DNA from: CAVQMC01 sp963713505
GTDB taxonomy: Bacteria > Bacteroidota > Ignavibacteria > Ignavibacteriales > Ignavibacteriaceae
Length of the DNA stretch: 64,000 nucleotides
Direction: 5' to 3'
Assembly (NCBI GenBank): GCA_963713505.1
Contig: CAVQMC010000021.1
Coordinates: 62,001-126,000 of the forward strand
This document shows, in pieces, positions 47,477 to 56,633 of the stretch. Under the pieces are notes generated by a model. The model had not been told where the DNA came from. It did not search any database and saw only the letters and a program-made list of their open reading frames with translations. A program made the position numbers and the translations under genes. Each line of letters begins with the position of its first letter. Position 1 is the first letter of the stretch.

Positions 47477-50400
47477 ATGAGTAAACAATCCATGCAGAAT
47501 CACCAACAAATAGTTGCTGAGCTAAAAAAAGAGCTCGCCGCAAAAAACCGTGAACTTGAAATTGAGACTTCACTTGAACGGGTAAGGACTACAGTCCTTG
47601 AGATGAGAAAACAAGACGATTTAATGTATGTTGCAAAAGCATTGTTAAAAGAGCTTGACCAGTTGGGTTTTTCAGGTATTAGGAACACACAGATTGACAT
47701 TCTAGATGATGAGAAAAAAACTTATCTGAATTACCTGCATTCTGATTATGGAGTGAGTGGAATAACTGAATATTCTTACAACAGCAGTCCGGTTCACAGA
47801 AAATTTATTGATGATGTAAAAAGTTCATCTGATGCATTGTTTTTTATGGAAATTAAAGGAAAAGAACTGGATGAATGGAGGGAACAAAGAAAAAATAACG
47901 GTTCACTTGATGATCCAATGCTTGAAAAAATTAATGCTCTCTATTTTTATAGTTATTCTATTGGGACTGGGGCTGTTGGTATTTCAACATTCGAACCTAT
48001 TGACAATAGTAAACTCGAAATTATTAAAAAGTTCAGAAATGTATTCTTTCTATCTTATCGAAGATTTCATGATATCGTAGTGGCGGAAAAACAGGCTAGA
48101 GAAGCTCAAATTGAAGCGTCTCTGGAAAGGATTCGAGCCAGGTCTATGGCGATGCACCATAGTAGGGAACTTGTCGATGTTGTTCGACTGCTTGACAAGG
48201 AGATCAAGGGATTAGGAATTCAATTTGTTGACGCGACACAAATACTTACTGATTTTTCAAATCCTGAAGAGGGTTTAAATATTTGGATCACGGTCGAAGG
48301 GGTGGATTACCTGAAAAAGTTTCATGTCCCGTATTTTGATCATCCGACCTGGTTCATGCTATCTGAAGCACTCAAGAAGGGACAAAATTTTTATACGGAA
48401 AAATATTTAAATGCCGAAAAAAACCGGTATTTCAGACTACTTTTCAAGTACTCCGACTTCGGGAGGATTCCAAAGGAAAGACAAGCAATCCTTCTTGATG
48501 CCCCCGGTATGGTAAAATCCTACGTGATCCATAAAAACTCGGCTCTTCTCTTTCAGCATAATGGTTTGAATGAATTCAGTGCTGAGGATAATGCGATATT
48601 CAGACGATTTGGATCGGTCTTTGAGCAGTCCTACACCCGTTTCCTTGATCTCCAAAAAGCGGAAGCACAGGCCCGCGAGTCTGAAATACAACTTGCCTTG
48701 GAGCGCGTCCGTGCCAGTACAATGGCCATGCAGAAAAGTGAAGACCTGTCTGATGCTGTAAAAATAGTTTTTGATGAGCTCGATAAATTAAATCTGGGGA
48801 TGATCCGCTGTGGAATTGGGATTTTGAATAAAGAAAAACGTACTGCCGATGTTTATACAACAACTATATCTGAAGGTAAAAACACTATGCAGGTGTCGGG
48901 AGACGAATCAATGGATATTCATCCCATGCTCCAGGGAGCTTTTAATGCATGGGAGAACAACACTGATTTTTTATATGTGCTGGAAGGAGATGATTTAACC
49001 AATTATTATAAATCTCTTTTAGGTGTAAATTTTAAATTACCTGAATCACAATCAAAAATAACCGGAAACGAAGGACTAAAGCAATACTACTATGCAACCC
49101 AATTCCAGGCAGGCGGACTATTTGCGTTCAGAGAATCTCCTTACCCGGAAGAATCCAAAATTGTTTTAAGGCGATTTGCGGATGTATTTAATCTTACATA
49201 TACTCGCTTCAATGACCTTCTTCAGGCGGAAGCCCAGGCAAGAGAAGCGGAGATTCAACTTGCTTTGGAAAGAGTACGTGCACGAACGATGGCAATGCAT
49301 AAAAGCAATGAACTGGCTGAAACTGCAGCAATCCTCTTTCAGCAAATGACAGAGCTTGGAGTTACGCCTGAACGGATAACTATCGGTTTGATAAAAGAAG
49401 AAACTAAAGTGATCGAAGTCTGGTCTACTGATCAGGAAGGTATAAAGATAAATTACCAATTTAATGTTAGTTTGGATGAACCAACCTCTGGAAAAAGAAT
49501 ATATGAAGCATGGAAAGAAAAAAAGAAATCGCTTATTATTGACCTAAGTGGACAGGAATTGAATGACTGGATACATTATGTGAGGGAAGTAATGGGCATG
49601 ACTATAAAAGAAGAGCTAGTTCGTGAACATAGGATACATAGTGTGGCTTTCTTCTCGCAAGGTTTGATATTAACAACTACTCCTGAACCATTACCGGAAG
49701 AATCTATAAAACTATTGGAACGTTTTGCTGATGTATTTAATTTAACATATCGTCGTTTTCTGGATTTGCAAAAAGCAGAAGCACAGGCAAGAGAATCTGA
49801 GATTCAACTTGCTTTAGAAAGAGTTCGTGCCCGAACCATGGCAATGCAGCATAGTAATGAGCTTTCAGAAACAGCATCAATATTTTTTAAGCAGTTAAAC
49901 AATCTGGGTATTGAAACTAACCGTCTCTATATAGGTATTTTTAATGATGATTCCGGGAAAATGGAATCATGGGGTACTACGGAAGATGGAAGCACGGTTA
50001 GCTCTAAGTTTTACCTGGATAGTAGAAAAAATTCTTCAGTTAAAAAAATGTATGAAGGTTGGAAAGCACAAAAAAGATTTATCAGCATCGACATGCATGG
50101 GAAAGAACTTTCGGATTATATCCAATATATTTCTCAAGAAGTGCGCGTACCGGTTACAACAGGATTTAGCCAGCACAGAAGAGTACAGGATATAGCATAT
50201 TTCTCGAAGGGACTGATCGGCCTGGCATCACCGGAACCGCAGCTGGATGAAAACATAAACCTGCTTGAACGTTTTGCAAAAGTATTTGATCAAACATACA
50301 CTCGTTTTCTTGATCTGAAGAAAGCAGAAGCCCGGGCAAGAGAAGCTCAAATTGAAGCGGCACTGGAAAGAGTTAGAAGCCGTTCCATGGGTATGCATAA

Positions 50401-53400
50401 AAGTAATGAGTTAAAAGATGTGGTTAGATTGCTCTACAAAGAATTTCGAATTCTTGTAACGGATATTGATTCTGTCAATATCCAGTTAAACCCGGATTCT
50501 TCCAGAGATATTCATTTCTGGGCCTCGGTTGGAGAAGACATTTACCCTGAATTATATCATTTGCCGTACTCTGACTTACCTATTTTTGAAAAAGTTTACA
50601 ACGCTTTTAATTCACCGGGAGAGGGATTTTTTGATTATTTACTAAACAAAGAAGAAAAAGATGCTTTTTTTAGCGAAATATTCAAAATTCAGCCTGTCCC
50701 GCCCAAAAGAAAAAAAATGATTCAAATTGCTGAAGGAATGGTTATGATTGGCTGGTTTCATAAGCATTCGGGAATTGACATCGTGCATTACAATCTTAAA
50801 CGTTTCGGTGAAGAAGAAAAGGAAATAGTAAAGCGCTTTGCTGCTGCGTTCGAACAGACTTATATACGCTTCCTAGATCTCCAAAAAGCCGAAGCCCAGG
50901 CAAGAGAAGCAAACATTGTTGCTGCACTTGAACGCGTTCGTTCTCTTGCGCTGGGCATGAGAAAAAGTGAGGAAGTAGGCAAGGTTACCGATAGTTTTTT
51001 TGCTGAATTCAAGAAGCTGACCGTTAAGATAATCGGTTGTTCCATGATCGTAGCCGATGAAAAAAGTGATAGTATGGAAATCTGGCGTGCAAGATCAGGT
51101 TTAGCTGTCAAGCCGTTTAGCAAATCTTCGCTCTCATGGATAATGAGCGTAGTGAAAGAAAATTCGCCTGAATGGTATTCAGAATTCCGTAAAGCATTGG
51201 GAAGTAAAAAAGGATACATGCAAATAGAACTATCGGGTGAAGAACGCTTGCGTTCTTTAAATAATAACTCGGAACAAAGTGGCTTCACCCCCAGGGAAAG
51301 AGAAAGATATGTTAAAACGATGCCCCCTCGATTCATTACATCCTTTCTGTTTTTTAAATTGGGTTATCTGGCACTCACTTCAGAGAAAGAACTTCCTGAG
51401 GAAAATTTGTCCATCGCCAGAAGATTTGTGGAGGTCTTTGATTTTGCATATACCCGCTTCCTCGATCTGAAGAAGGCAGAAACCCGGGCAAGAGAAGCAC
51501 AGATTGAAGCGGCACTGGAAAGAGTTAGAAGTAGAAGTATGGGCATGCATAGCAGTGATGAATTAAAAGATGTGGTTAGATTGCTCTACAAAGAATTTCG
51601 AAAACTTGTAATAGATGTTGATTCTGTCAATATCCAGTTAAACCCGGATTCTTCCAAAGATATTCATTACTGGGCCTCGGTAGAAGAAGATATTTACCCG
51701 GAATTATATCATGTGCCGTACGTTGACCTGCCGATATTTGAAAAATGTTATAACGCTTTTAATTCACCCGGAGAAGGATTTTTTGACCATACATTAAACA
51801 AAAAAGAAAAAGATGCTTTTTTTGGCGAAATATTCAATGTTCAACCTGTTCCACCTCAAAGAAGAAAAATGATTCAAAATGCTGAAGGAACAGTTATGAT
51901 TGGCTGGTTTTATAAGCATTCAGGAATTGACATCTTGCGCTACAATCTTAAACCTTTCGGAGATGAAGAAAAGGAAATAGTAAAACGCTTTGCTGCTGCG
52001 TTTGAACAAGCATATATCCGCTTTCTTGATCTGCAAAAAGCTGAAACACAGGCAAGAGAAGCGCAGATTGAAGCTGCACTGGAAAAAATTCGTTCACGAT
52101 CGCTGGCCATGCACAAGAGTGATGAACTTCAAGACCTGGTAAACACAGTATTCGACCAGTTGAAGGTGCTTAATATTGATATGAATTCCGCCAGCATATT
52201 TATTTTTGAAAAAGGCTCAAAGGATTGGCAGCAGTGGGTGGCAGCTCCGGAAACATCCTATGCAAATTATTTTTATATTCCGTATTCAAATCAACAGATA
52301 GTTCAGGACTTAGAGAAAGCAAAGCAAACAGGGAAAGATTTCTTTACAGTACAATACTCGTTTGCCGAGAAGAATAAATGGTTCGACTACGCATTTAAGC
52401 ATACCGATTATCGCAAAATTCCGGAAAAGCGAAAGAAATATATCAAGAACGGTGAGCGCATGATCATCAGCTATGCACTCTCTAAAAACACTTGTATACA
52501 GATTACTAAATACTATGGAGATAAGTTTTCGGATAAAGAAAATGAAATAGTAAAGCGTATCGCAAAAGTTTTCGAGCAAGCTTATGTACGTTTCCTCGAC
52601 CTGAAGAAATCAGAAGCACAGGCAAAAGAAGCAGAAATTCAACTTGCTTTGGAAAGAGTACGTGCACGAACGATGGCAATGCATAAAAGCAATGAACTGG
52701 CTGAAACTGCAGCAATCCTCTTTCAGCAAATGACAGAGCTTGGAGTTACACCTGAACGGATAAATATCTGTCTTATTAAAGAAGCGGATAATATTCTTGA
52801 AGTCTGGGCTACAGATCAACAAGGTATTAAGATCAGTCATCACTTTAATGCAAGTCTTGATGAGCCGACTACCGGAAAACGAGTATATGATGCATGGAAA
52901 GAAAAAAAGAAATCAATTGTAATTGACTTGAGCGGAAAAGAATTAAATGACTGGATCCGGTATGTGCGCGAAGTAATGGGTATGACAATAAAAGACGAGT
53001 TAGTAAAGGAACATCGAATACATAGTGTGGCTTTCTTCTCTCAAGGTATGATATTAACAACTACTCCTGAACCATTATCAAAAGAATCAATAAAATTACT
53101 TGAACGTTTTGCAGATGTATTCAATTTAACCTATCGCCGTTTTCTGGATCTCCAAAAAGCTGAAGCACAAGCAAGAGAAGCTATTAAACAAGCATCTTTG
53201 GATAGAGTGCGCGGTGAAATTGCAAGTATGCGAACCACTGAAGATCTTAATCGAATAACCCCGATTATCTGGCGGGAATTGAAAGCACTTGAAGTGCCTT
53301 TTATCCGCTGCGGTGTTTTTATTATTGATGAAGAAAATAAAATAACGCAGGTTTATTTAACAACACCGGAGGGAAAATCACTTGGTGTACTCAATTTAAA

Positions 53401-54541
53401 ATTCAATGCAAATGAACTTACAACTAACAATGTAAAATACTGGCGCAAGAAAGATGTATATAAAGAACATTGGGATAAACAAGGTTTCATTAACTGGACA
53501 AAATCAATGATGGAACTCGGTCAGGTTCAGAATCCTGAAACATACCAGGGCTCATCAGCACCACCTGAATCACTGTACCTTCATTTTGTTCCGTTTACTC
53601 AAGGGATGCTTTACGTCGGAGATGTTAACCCGCTTACTGATGAAAAACTTGATCTTGTAAAAACTTTAGCCGAAGCATTTTCCATTGCTTATGCAAGATA
53701 TGAAGATTTCAAAAATCTTGAAGAAGCAAAAAATAAAATCGAAACAACCTTAAGGGAATTAAAAGCTGCACAATCACAATTAGTTCATTCTGAAAAGATG
53801 GCTTCATTAGGAGAACTAACTGCAGGCATTGCACACGAAATAAAAAATCCTCTGAACTTTGTAAATAATTTTTCTGAGATAAGCGGGGAATTAATTGAAG
53901 AGATAGAAGAAGAATTAGAAAAGAATGATAAGGAAGAAGTCTTATCTATTCTCACAGACTTAAAACAAAATCTTGAAAAAATAAACCAGCATGGTAAACG
54001 TGCAGATTCAATTGTAAAAGGAATGCTTCTTCACTCAAGAGGATCTTCCGGTGAAAAAGCATTAACGGATATTAACGATCTTCTCGATCAGTATGTTAAT
54101 CTTGCTTACCACGGAATGAGAGCACATGATAAAGAATTCAATATTACAATTGAAAAAGATTACGATAAAAATCTTGAAAAGATAAATGTAGTCCCTCAGG
54201 ATATAAGCAGAGTTTTTCTCAATATAATTAATAATGCCTGCTATGCAGCAAATGAAAAAAAGAAGGTGACTGGAGATGATTTCCAGCCTAAACTAAAAGT
54301 ATCTACAAAAAACTTAAATGATAAGGTTGAAATAAAAATAATAGATAACGGAAATGGAATTCCAAAGGATATTATTGAAAAAATATTCCAGCCGTTCTTT
54401 ACAACCAAACCAACAGGTGAAGGGACAGGTTTAGGTTTGTCGTTAAGTTATGATATAGTTACAAAAGTACATGGAGGTGAACTGAAAGTGGAAACGCAAG
54501 AAGGTAACGGAACAACATTTATCATTCAAATACCAGGATAA
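47477..54541 (+). CDS. giant soluble histidine kinase with eleven tandem GAF-like sensor modules
   Basis: 2354 residues with no signal peptide or membrane helix. Eleven modules of about 183-196 residues begin near residues 31, 212, 405, 594, 777, 959, 1148, 1344, 1531, 1722 and 1905. Each opens with a signalling helix (A-L-E-R-V-R-A-R-T-M-A-M-x-x-S), has a GAF-like alpha/beta core, and closes with F-A-x-V-F-x-x-T-Y-x-R-F-L-D-L-x-K-A-E-A-Q-A-R-E. The kinase part starts near 2094: H-S-E-K-M-A-S-L-G-E-L-T-A-G-I-A-H-E-I-K-N-P with acceptor His about 2120, then N-N-A-C-Y-A-A, D-N-G-N-G-I-P and G-T-G-L-G-L-S. It is probably cytoplasmic and may integrate many ligands or protein inputs. GAF is my reading of the fold; no ligand residues are identified. 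Confidence 0.92.
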   Translation: MSKQSMQNHQQIVAELKKELAAKNRELEIETSLERVRTTVLEMRKQDDLMYVAKALLKELDQLGFSGIRNTQIDILDDEKKTYLNYLHSDYGVSGITEYSYNSSPVHRKFIDDVKSSSDALFFMEIKGKELDEWREQRKNNGSLDDPMLEKINALYFYSYSIGTGAVGISTFEPIDNSKLEIIKKFRNVFFLSYRRFHDIVVAEKQAREAQIEASLERIRARSMAMHHSRELVDVVRLLDKEIKGLGIQFVDATQILTDFSNPEEGLNIWITVEGVDYLKKFHVPYFDHPTWFMLSEALKKGQNFYTEKYLNAEKNRYFRLLFKYSDFGRIPKERQAILLDAPGMVKSYVIHKNSALLFQHNGLNEFSAEDNAIFRRFGSVFEQSYTRFLDLQKAEAQARESEIQLALERVRASTMAMQKSEDLSDAVKIVFDELDKLNLGMIRCGIGILNKEKRTADVYTTTISEGKNTMQVSGDESMDIHPMLQGAFNAWENNTDFLYVLEGDDLTNYYKSLLGVNFKLPESQSKITGNEGLKQYYYATQFQAGGLFAFRESPYPEESKIVLRRFADVFNLTYTRFNDLLQAEAQAREAEIQLALERVRARTMAMHKSNELAETAAILFQQMTELGVTPERITIGLIKEETKVIEVWSTDQEGIKINYQFNVSLDEPTSGKRIYEAWKEKKKSLIIDLSGQELNDWIHYVREVMGMTIKEELVREHRIHSVAFFSQGLILTTTPEPLPEESIKLLERFADVFNLTYRRFLDLQKAEAQARESEIQLALERVRARTMAMQHSNELSETASIFFKQLNNLGIETNRLYIGIFNDDSGKMESWGTTEDGSTVSSKFYLDSRKNSSVKKMYEGWKAQKRFISIDMHGKELSDYIQYISQEVRVPVTTGFSQHRRVQDIAYFSKGLIGLASPEPQLDENINLLERFAKVFDQTYTRFLDLKKAEARAREAQIEAALERVRSRSMGMHKSNELKDVVRLLYKEFRILVTDIDSVNIQLNPDSSRDIHFWASVGEDIYPELYHLPYSDLPIFEKVYNAFNSPGEGFFDYLLNKEEKDAFFSEIFKIQPVPPKRKKMIQIAEGMVMIGWFHKHSGIDIVHYNLKRFGEEEKEIVKRFAAAFEQTYIRFLDLQKAEAQAREANIVAALERVRSLALGMRKSEEVGKVTDSFFAEFKKLTVKIIGCSMIVADEKSDSMEIWRARSGLAVKPFSKSSLSWIMSVVKENSPEWYSEFRKALGSKKGYMQIELSGEERLRSLNNNSEQSGFTPRERERYVKTMPPRFITSFLFFKLGYLALTSEKELPEENLSIARRFVEVFDFAYTRFLDLKKAETRAREAQIEAALERVRSRSMGMHSSDELKDVVRLLYKEFRKLVIDVDSVNIQLNPDSSKDIHYWASVEEDIYPELYHVPYVDLPIFEKCYNAFNSPGEGFFDHTLNKKEKDAFFGEIFNVQPVPPQRRKMIQNAEGTVMIGWFYKHSGIDILRYNLKPFGDEEKEIVKRFAAAFEQAYIRFLDLQKAETQAREAQIEAALEKIRSRSLAMHKSDELQDLVNTVFDQLKVLNIDMNSASIFIFEKGSKDWQQWVAAPETSYANYFYIPYSNQQIVQDLEKAKQTGKDFFTVQYSFAEKNKWFDYAFKHTDYRKIPEKRKKYIKNGERMIISYALSKNTCIQITKYYGDKFSDKENEIVKRIAKVFEQAYVRFLDLKKSEAQAKEAEIQLALERVRARTMAMHKSNELAETAAILFQQMTELGVTPERINICLIKEADNILEVWATDQQGIKISHHFNASLDEPTTGKRVYDAWKEKKKSIVIDLSGKELNDWIRYVREVMGMTIKDELVKEHRIHSVAFFSQGMILTTTPEPLSKESIKLLERFADVFNLTYRRFLDLQKAEAQAREAIKQASLDRVRGEIASMRTTEDLNRITPIIWRELKALEVPFIRCGVFIIDEENKITQVYLTTPEGKSLGVLNLKFNANELTTNNVKYWRKKDVYKEHWDKQGFINWTKSMMELGQVQNPETYQGSSAPPESLYLHFVPFTQGMLYVGDVNPLTDEKLDLVKTLAEAFSIAYARYEDFKNLEEAKNKIETTLRELKAAQSQLVHSEKMASLGELTAGIAHEIKNPLNFVNNFSEISGELIEEIEEELEKNDKEEVLSILTDLKQNLEKINQHGKRADSIVKGMLLHSRGSSGEKALTDINDLLDQYVNLAYHGMRAHDKEFNITIEKDYDKNLEKINVVPQDISRVFLNIINNACYAANEKKKVTGDDFQPKLKVSTKNLNDKVEIKIIDNGNGIPKDIIEKIFQPFFTTKPTGEGTGLGLSLSYDIVTKVHGGELKVETQEGNGTTFIIQIPG
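49253..49365 (+). repeat. 113-bp exact repeat, module 4 copy
   Basis: These 113 bases, covering the signalling helix and first part of module 4, match 52637-52749 in module 10 base for base by my reading, although the modules diverge outside. Recent duplication or gene conversion inside the gene is indicated. Confidence 0.85.
52637..52749 (+). repeat. 113-bp exact repeat, module 10 copy
   Basis: Partner of 49253-49365. A long exact repeat 3.4 kb apart in direct orientation could recombine to remove or add six modules in frame, because both copies lie at the same codon phase. Confidence 0.85.
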
Positions 54542-54548
54542 ATTTCTT

Positions 54549-56633
54549 ATGAAACGTGCATTTTTATTGCTCATTATTTTTTTCTCTACGCTTGGTTTTT
54601 GCCGGGCACAGTCAGGGCTCTTTTCCATTTTATCGGACACTACTTTATCGGGCACACAAAAGTTGGACAGCCTGCAACTGGCGTTAAGAAATGCAGCCAA
54701 TGATACAGTTCGTATGGATTCGTATTATAACCTGGCGCTTTATTATTTGGAAATCAATCGTGATAGTTCTGTTTATTACGACAATAAGTGTATTTCACTA
54801 GCTCAGAAGTTAAGATTAAAATTGATTGAAGCAGCCGCTTTAAGCGACAAGGGCTATGCGCTTTTAGCATTGGGTAAATATCCATCAGCACTTGAATCAT
54901 TGTCGGAGGCATTCCAAATTGCAGATAACCCGGCAAATGAAAAAGGAGCCTTGTACTTTCTAAGGGGGCACACCCCACATACGAGAAGGCTTTATAATTT
55001 GGGTCTAATAAACCTGCATATGGGGCAATTGTACGGCGCTACAGGTAACATGGATATGGAAAAACTAAGGTACTTCAAGGTATTGAGCTATGCTCAAGCT
55101 ATTCCGGATACTTTTTTGCTTTCGCTGGCATATTTGAACTTAGGATATTCTTATACTTATCTTAACCAATTGGATTCGGCACTTTATTTTGAACAACAAG
55201 CATTAGCATTGCAGCCGCATTTAGAATTTTTCTTTAGAACCTGGGAAGGTAGCATTCTTTATGATCTGGGAAACATTTACCTTAAAAAAGGGAATTTAAC
55301 ATTGGCACGTGATGCTTACCTGAAATCAGTAGAATCCTATACAGTACATCATAATATTAACTATCTTCCCCGTACCTACGATGCATTAAGTAAATTATAC
55401 GGAAGATTACATAAACCTGACTCCAGCCTATTTTATGCCACGAAATTATTGAAGACTGCCCGGGTTTTGGGACAGCCGGGGCCGTTGGCCACCTCCTATC
55501 GGGCGCTTTCAGATGTGTACAGCAACCTAAATAACCGCGACAGTACCTTAAAATACCTGCAACTATATACCGTATTAAATGACAGCCTGAATAATGCAGA
55601 AAAGAAAAGCCTGCTTTCCTACCAGAATATCGGATTTGATCAACAACTGCGACTCAAAAGTTTACAGGAGGATAAAATTGAAACTGAAACCAGAATCAGA
55701 ACTTATGCCATGCTTTCAGGTTTGGGCGTACTTCTTATTATCGGCCTAATACTGTATCGTAATAACAGGCAAAAACAAAAGACAAACAAAGTATTGGAAA
55801 CAACGCTTTCAAATCTTAAATCTACCCAATCGCAGCTCATCCACTCAGAAAAGATGGCGTCGCTCGGTGAACTAACAGCCGGCATAGCACACGAAATAAA
55901 AAATCCTTTAAACTTTGTAAATAATTTTTCCGAAATAAGTAGTGAATTATTGGATGAGATAAAAGAAGAATTAGAAAAAAATGATAAAGAAGAAGTTTTA
56001 TCTATACTCAAAGACTTAAAACAAAATCTTGAAAAAATAAATCAGCATGGCAAGCGTGCAGATTCAATTGTTAAAGGAATGCTTCTCCATTCGAGAGGGA
56101 CTTCAGGAGAAAAAACGTTAACAGATATAAATAATCTTTTGGATGAATATGTTAATCTTGCTTACCATGGAATGAGAGCAACAGATAAAGAATTCAATAT
56201 TACAATTGAAAAAGAATATGATGAAACTTTGGAAAAAATATATATTGTTCCTCAGGATATAAGCAGAGCATTTCTTAACATAATAAATAATGCTTGCTAT
56301 GCTGCAAATGAAAAAAAGAAGATTGCCGGAGATGATTTTCAACCCACACTAAAAGTAGCCACAAAGAATTTAAATGGTAAGGTTGAGATTAAGATAGCAG
56401 ATAATGGGAAGGGAATACCGGAAAATATAAAAGATAAAATATTCCAGCCGTTTTTTACTACCAAACCAACAGGCGAAGGAACCGGATTAGGATTGTCTTT
56501 AAGCTATGATATTGTTACCAAAGTTCACGGCGGCGAATTAGAAGTTGTGTCGAAAGAAGGCGAAGGAACTGAGTTTATTATTAAATTGAATGTGGAATCG
56601 GATCATCATTTAAACCAGGTTAGTGTACAATGA
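54549..56633 (+). CDS. TPR-sensor histidine kinase
   Basis: 694 residues. A signal peptide covers residues 1-21 (G-F-C-R-A-Q). Tetratricopeptide-like helical pairs fill residues 45-370 (for example Y-Y-N-L-A-L-Y-Y-L, L-A-Y-L-N-L-G-Y-S-Y-T-Y-L, D-L-G-N-I-Y-L-K-K-G-N-L). One transmembrane helix lies at about 388-405 (L-S-G-L-G-V-L-L-I-I-G-L-I-L-Y). HisKA has G-I-A-H-E-I-K-N-P-L-N-F with acceptor His at about 448. The HATPase has N-N-A-C-Y-A-A, D-N-G-K-G-I-P and G-T-G-L-G-L-S. The kinase core is nearly identical to that of the giant kinase just upstream (8-base gap). It overlaps the next kinase gene by four bases. Periplasmic TPRs probably bind protein partners. Confidence 0.92.
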   Translation: MKRAFLLLIIFFSTLGFCRAQSGLFSILSDTTLSGTQKLDSLQLALRNAANDTVRMDSYYNLALYYLEINRDSSVYYDNKCISLAQKLRLKLIEAAALSDKGYALLALGKYPSALESLSEAFQIADNPANEKGALYFLRGHTPHTRRLYNLGLINLHMGQLYGATGNMDMEKLRYFKVLSYAQAIPDTFLLSLAYLNLGYSYTYLNQLDSALYFEQQALALQPHLEFFFRTWEGSILYDLGNIYLKKGNLTLARDAYLKSVESYTVHHNINYLPRTYDALSKLYGRLHKPDSSLFYATKLLKTARVLGQPGPLATSYRALSDVYSNLNNRDSTLKYLQLYTVLNDSLNNAEKKSLLSYQNIGFDQQLRLKSLQEDKIETETRIRTYAMLSGLGVLLIIGLILYRNNRQKQKTNKVLETTLSNLKSTQSQLIHSEKMASLGELTAGIAHEIKNPLNFVNNFSEISSELLDEIKEELEKNDKEEVLSILKDLKQNLEKINQHGKRADSIVKGMLLHSRGTSGEKTLTDINNLLDEYVNLAYHGMRATDKEFNITIEKEYDETLEKIYIVPQDISRAFLNIINNACYAANEKKKIAGDDFQPTLKVATKNLNGKVEIKIADNGKGIPENIKDKIFQPFFTTKPTGEGTGLGLSLSYDIVTKVHGGELEVVSKEGEGTEFIIKLNVESDHHLNQVSVQ

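Noticed and set aside
47477..54541. Nonribosomal peptide synthetase or polyketide-type megasynthase
   Set aside because: The modules lack any adenylation, condensation or carrier motif and the chain ends in a standard histidine kinase.
54443..54700. Minus-strand frame across the kinase junction
   Set aside because: It is antisense to two well-supported coding regions and has no independent evidence.
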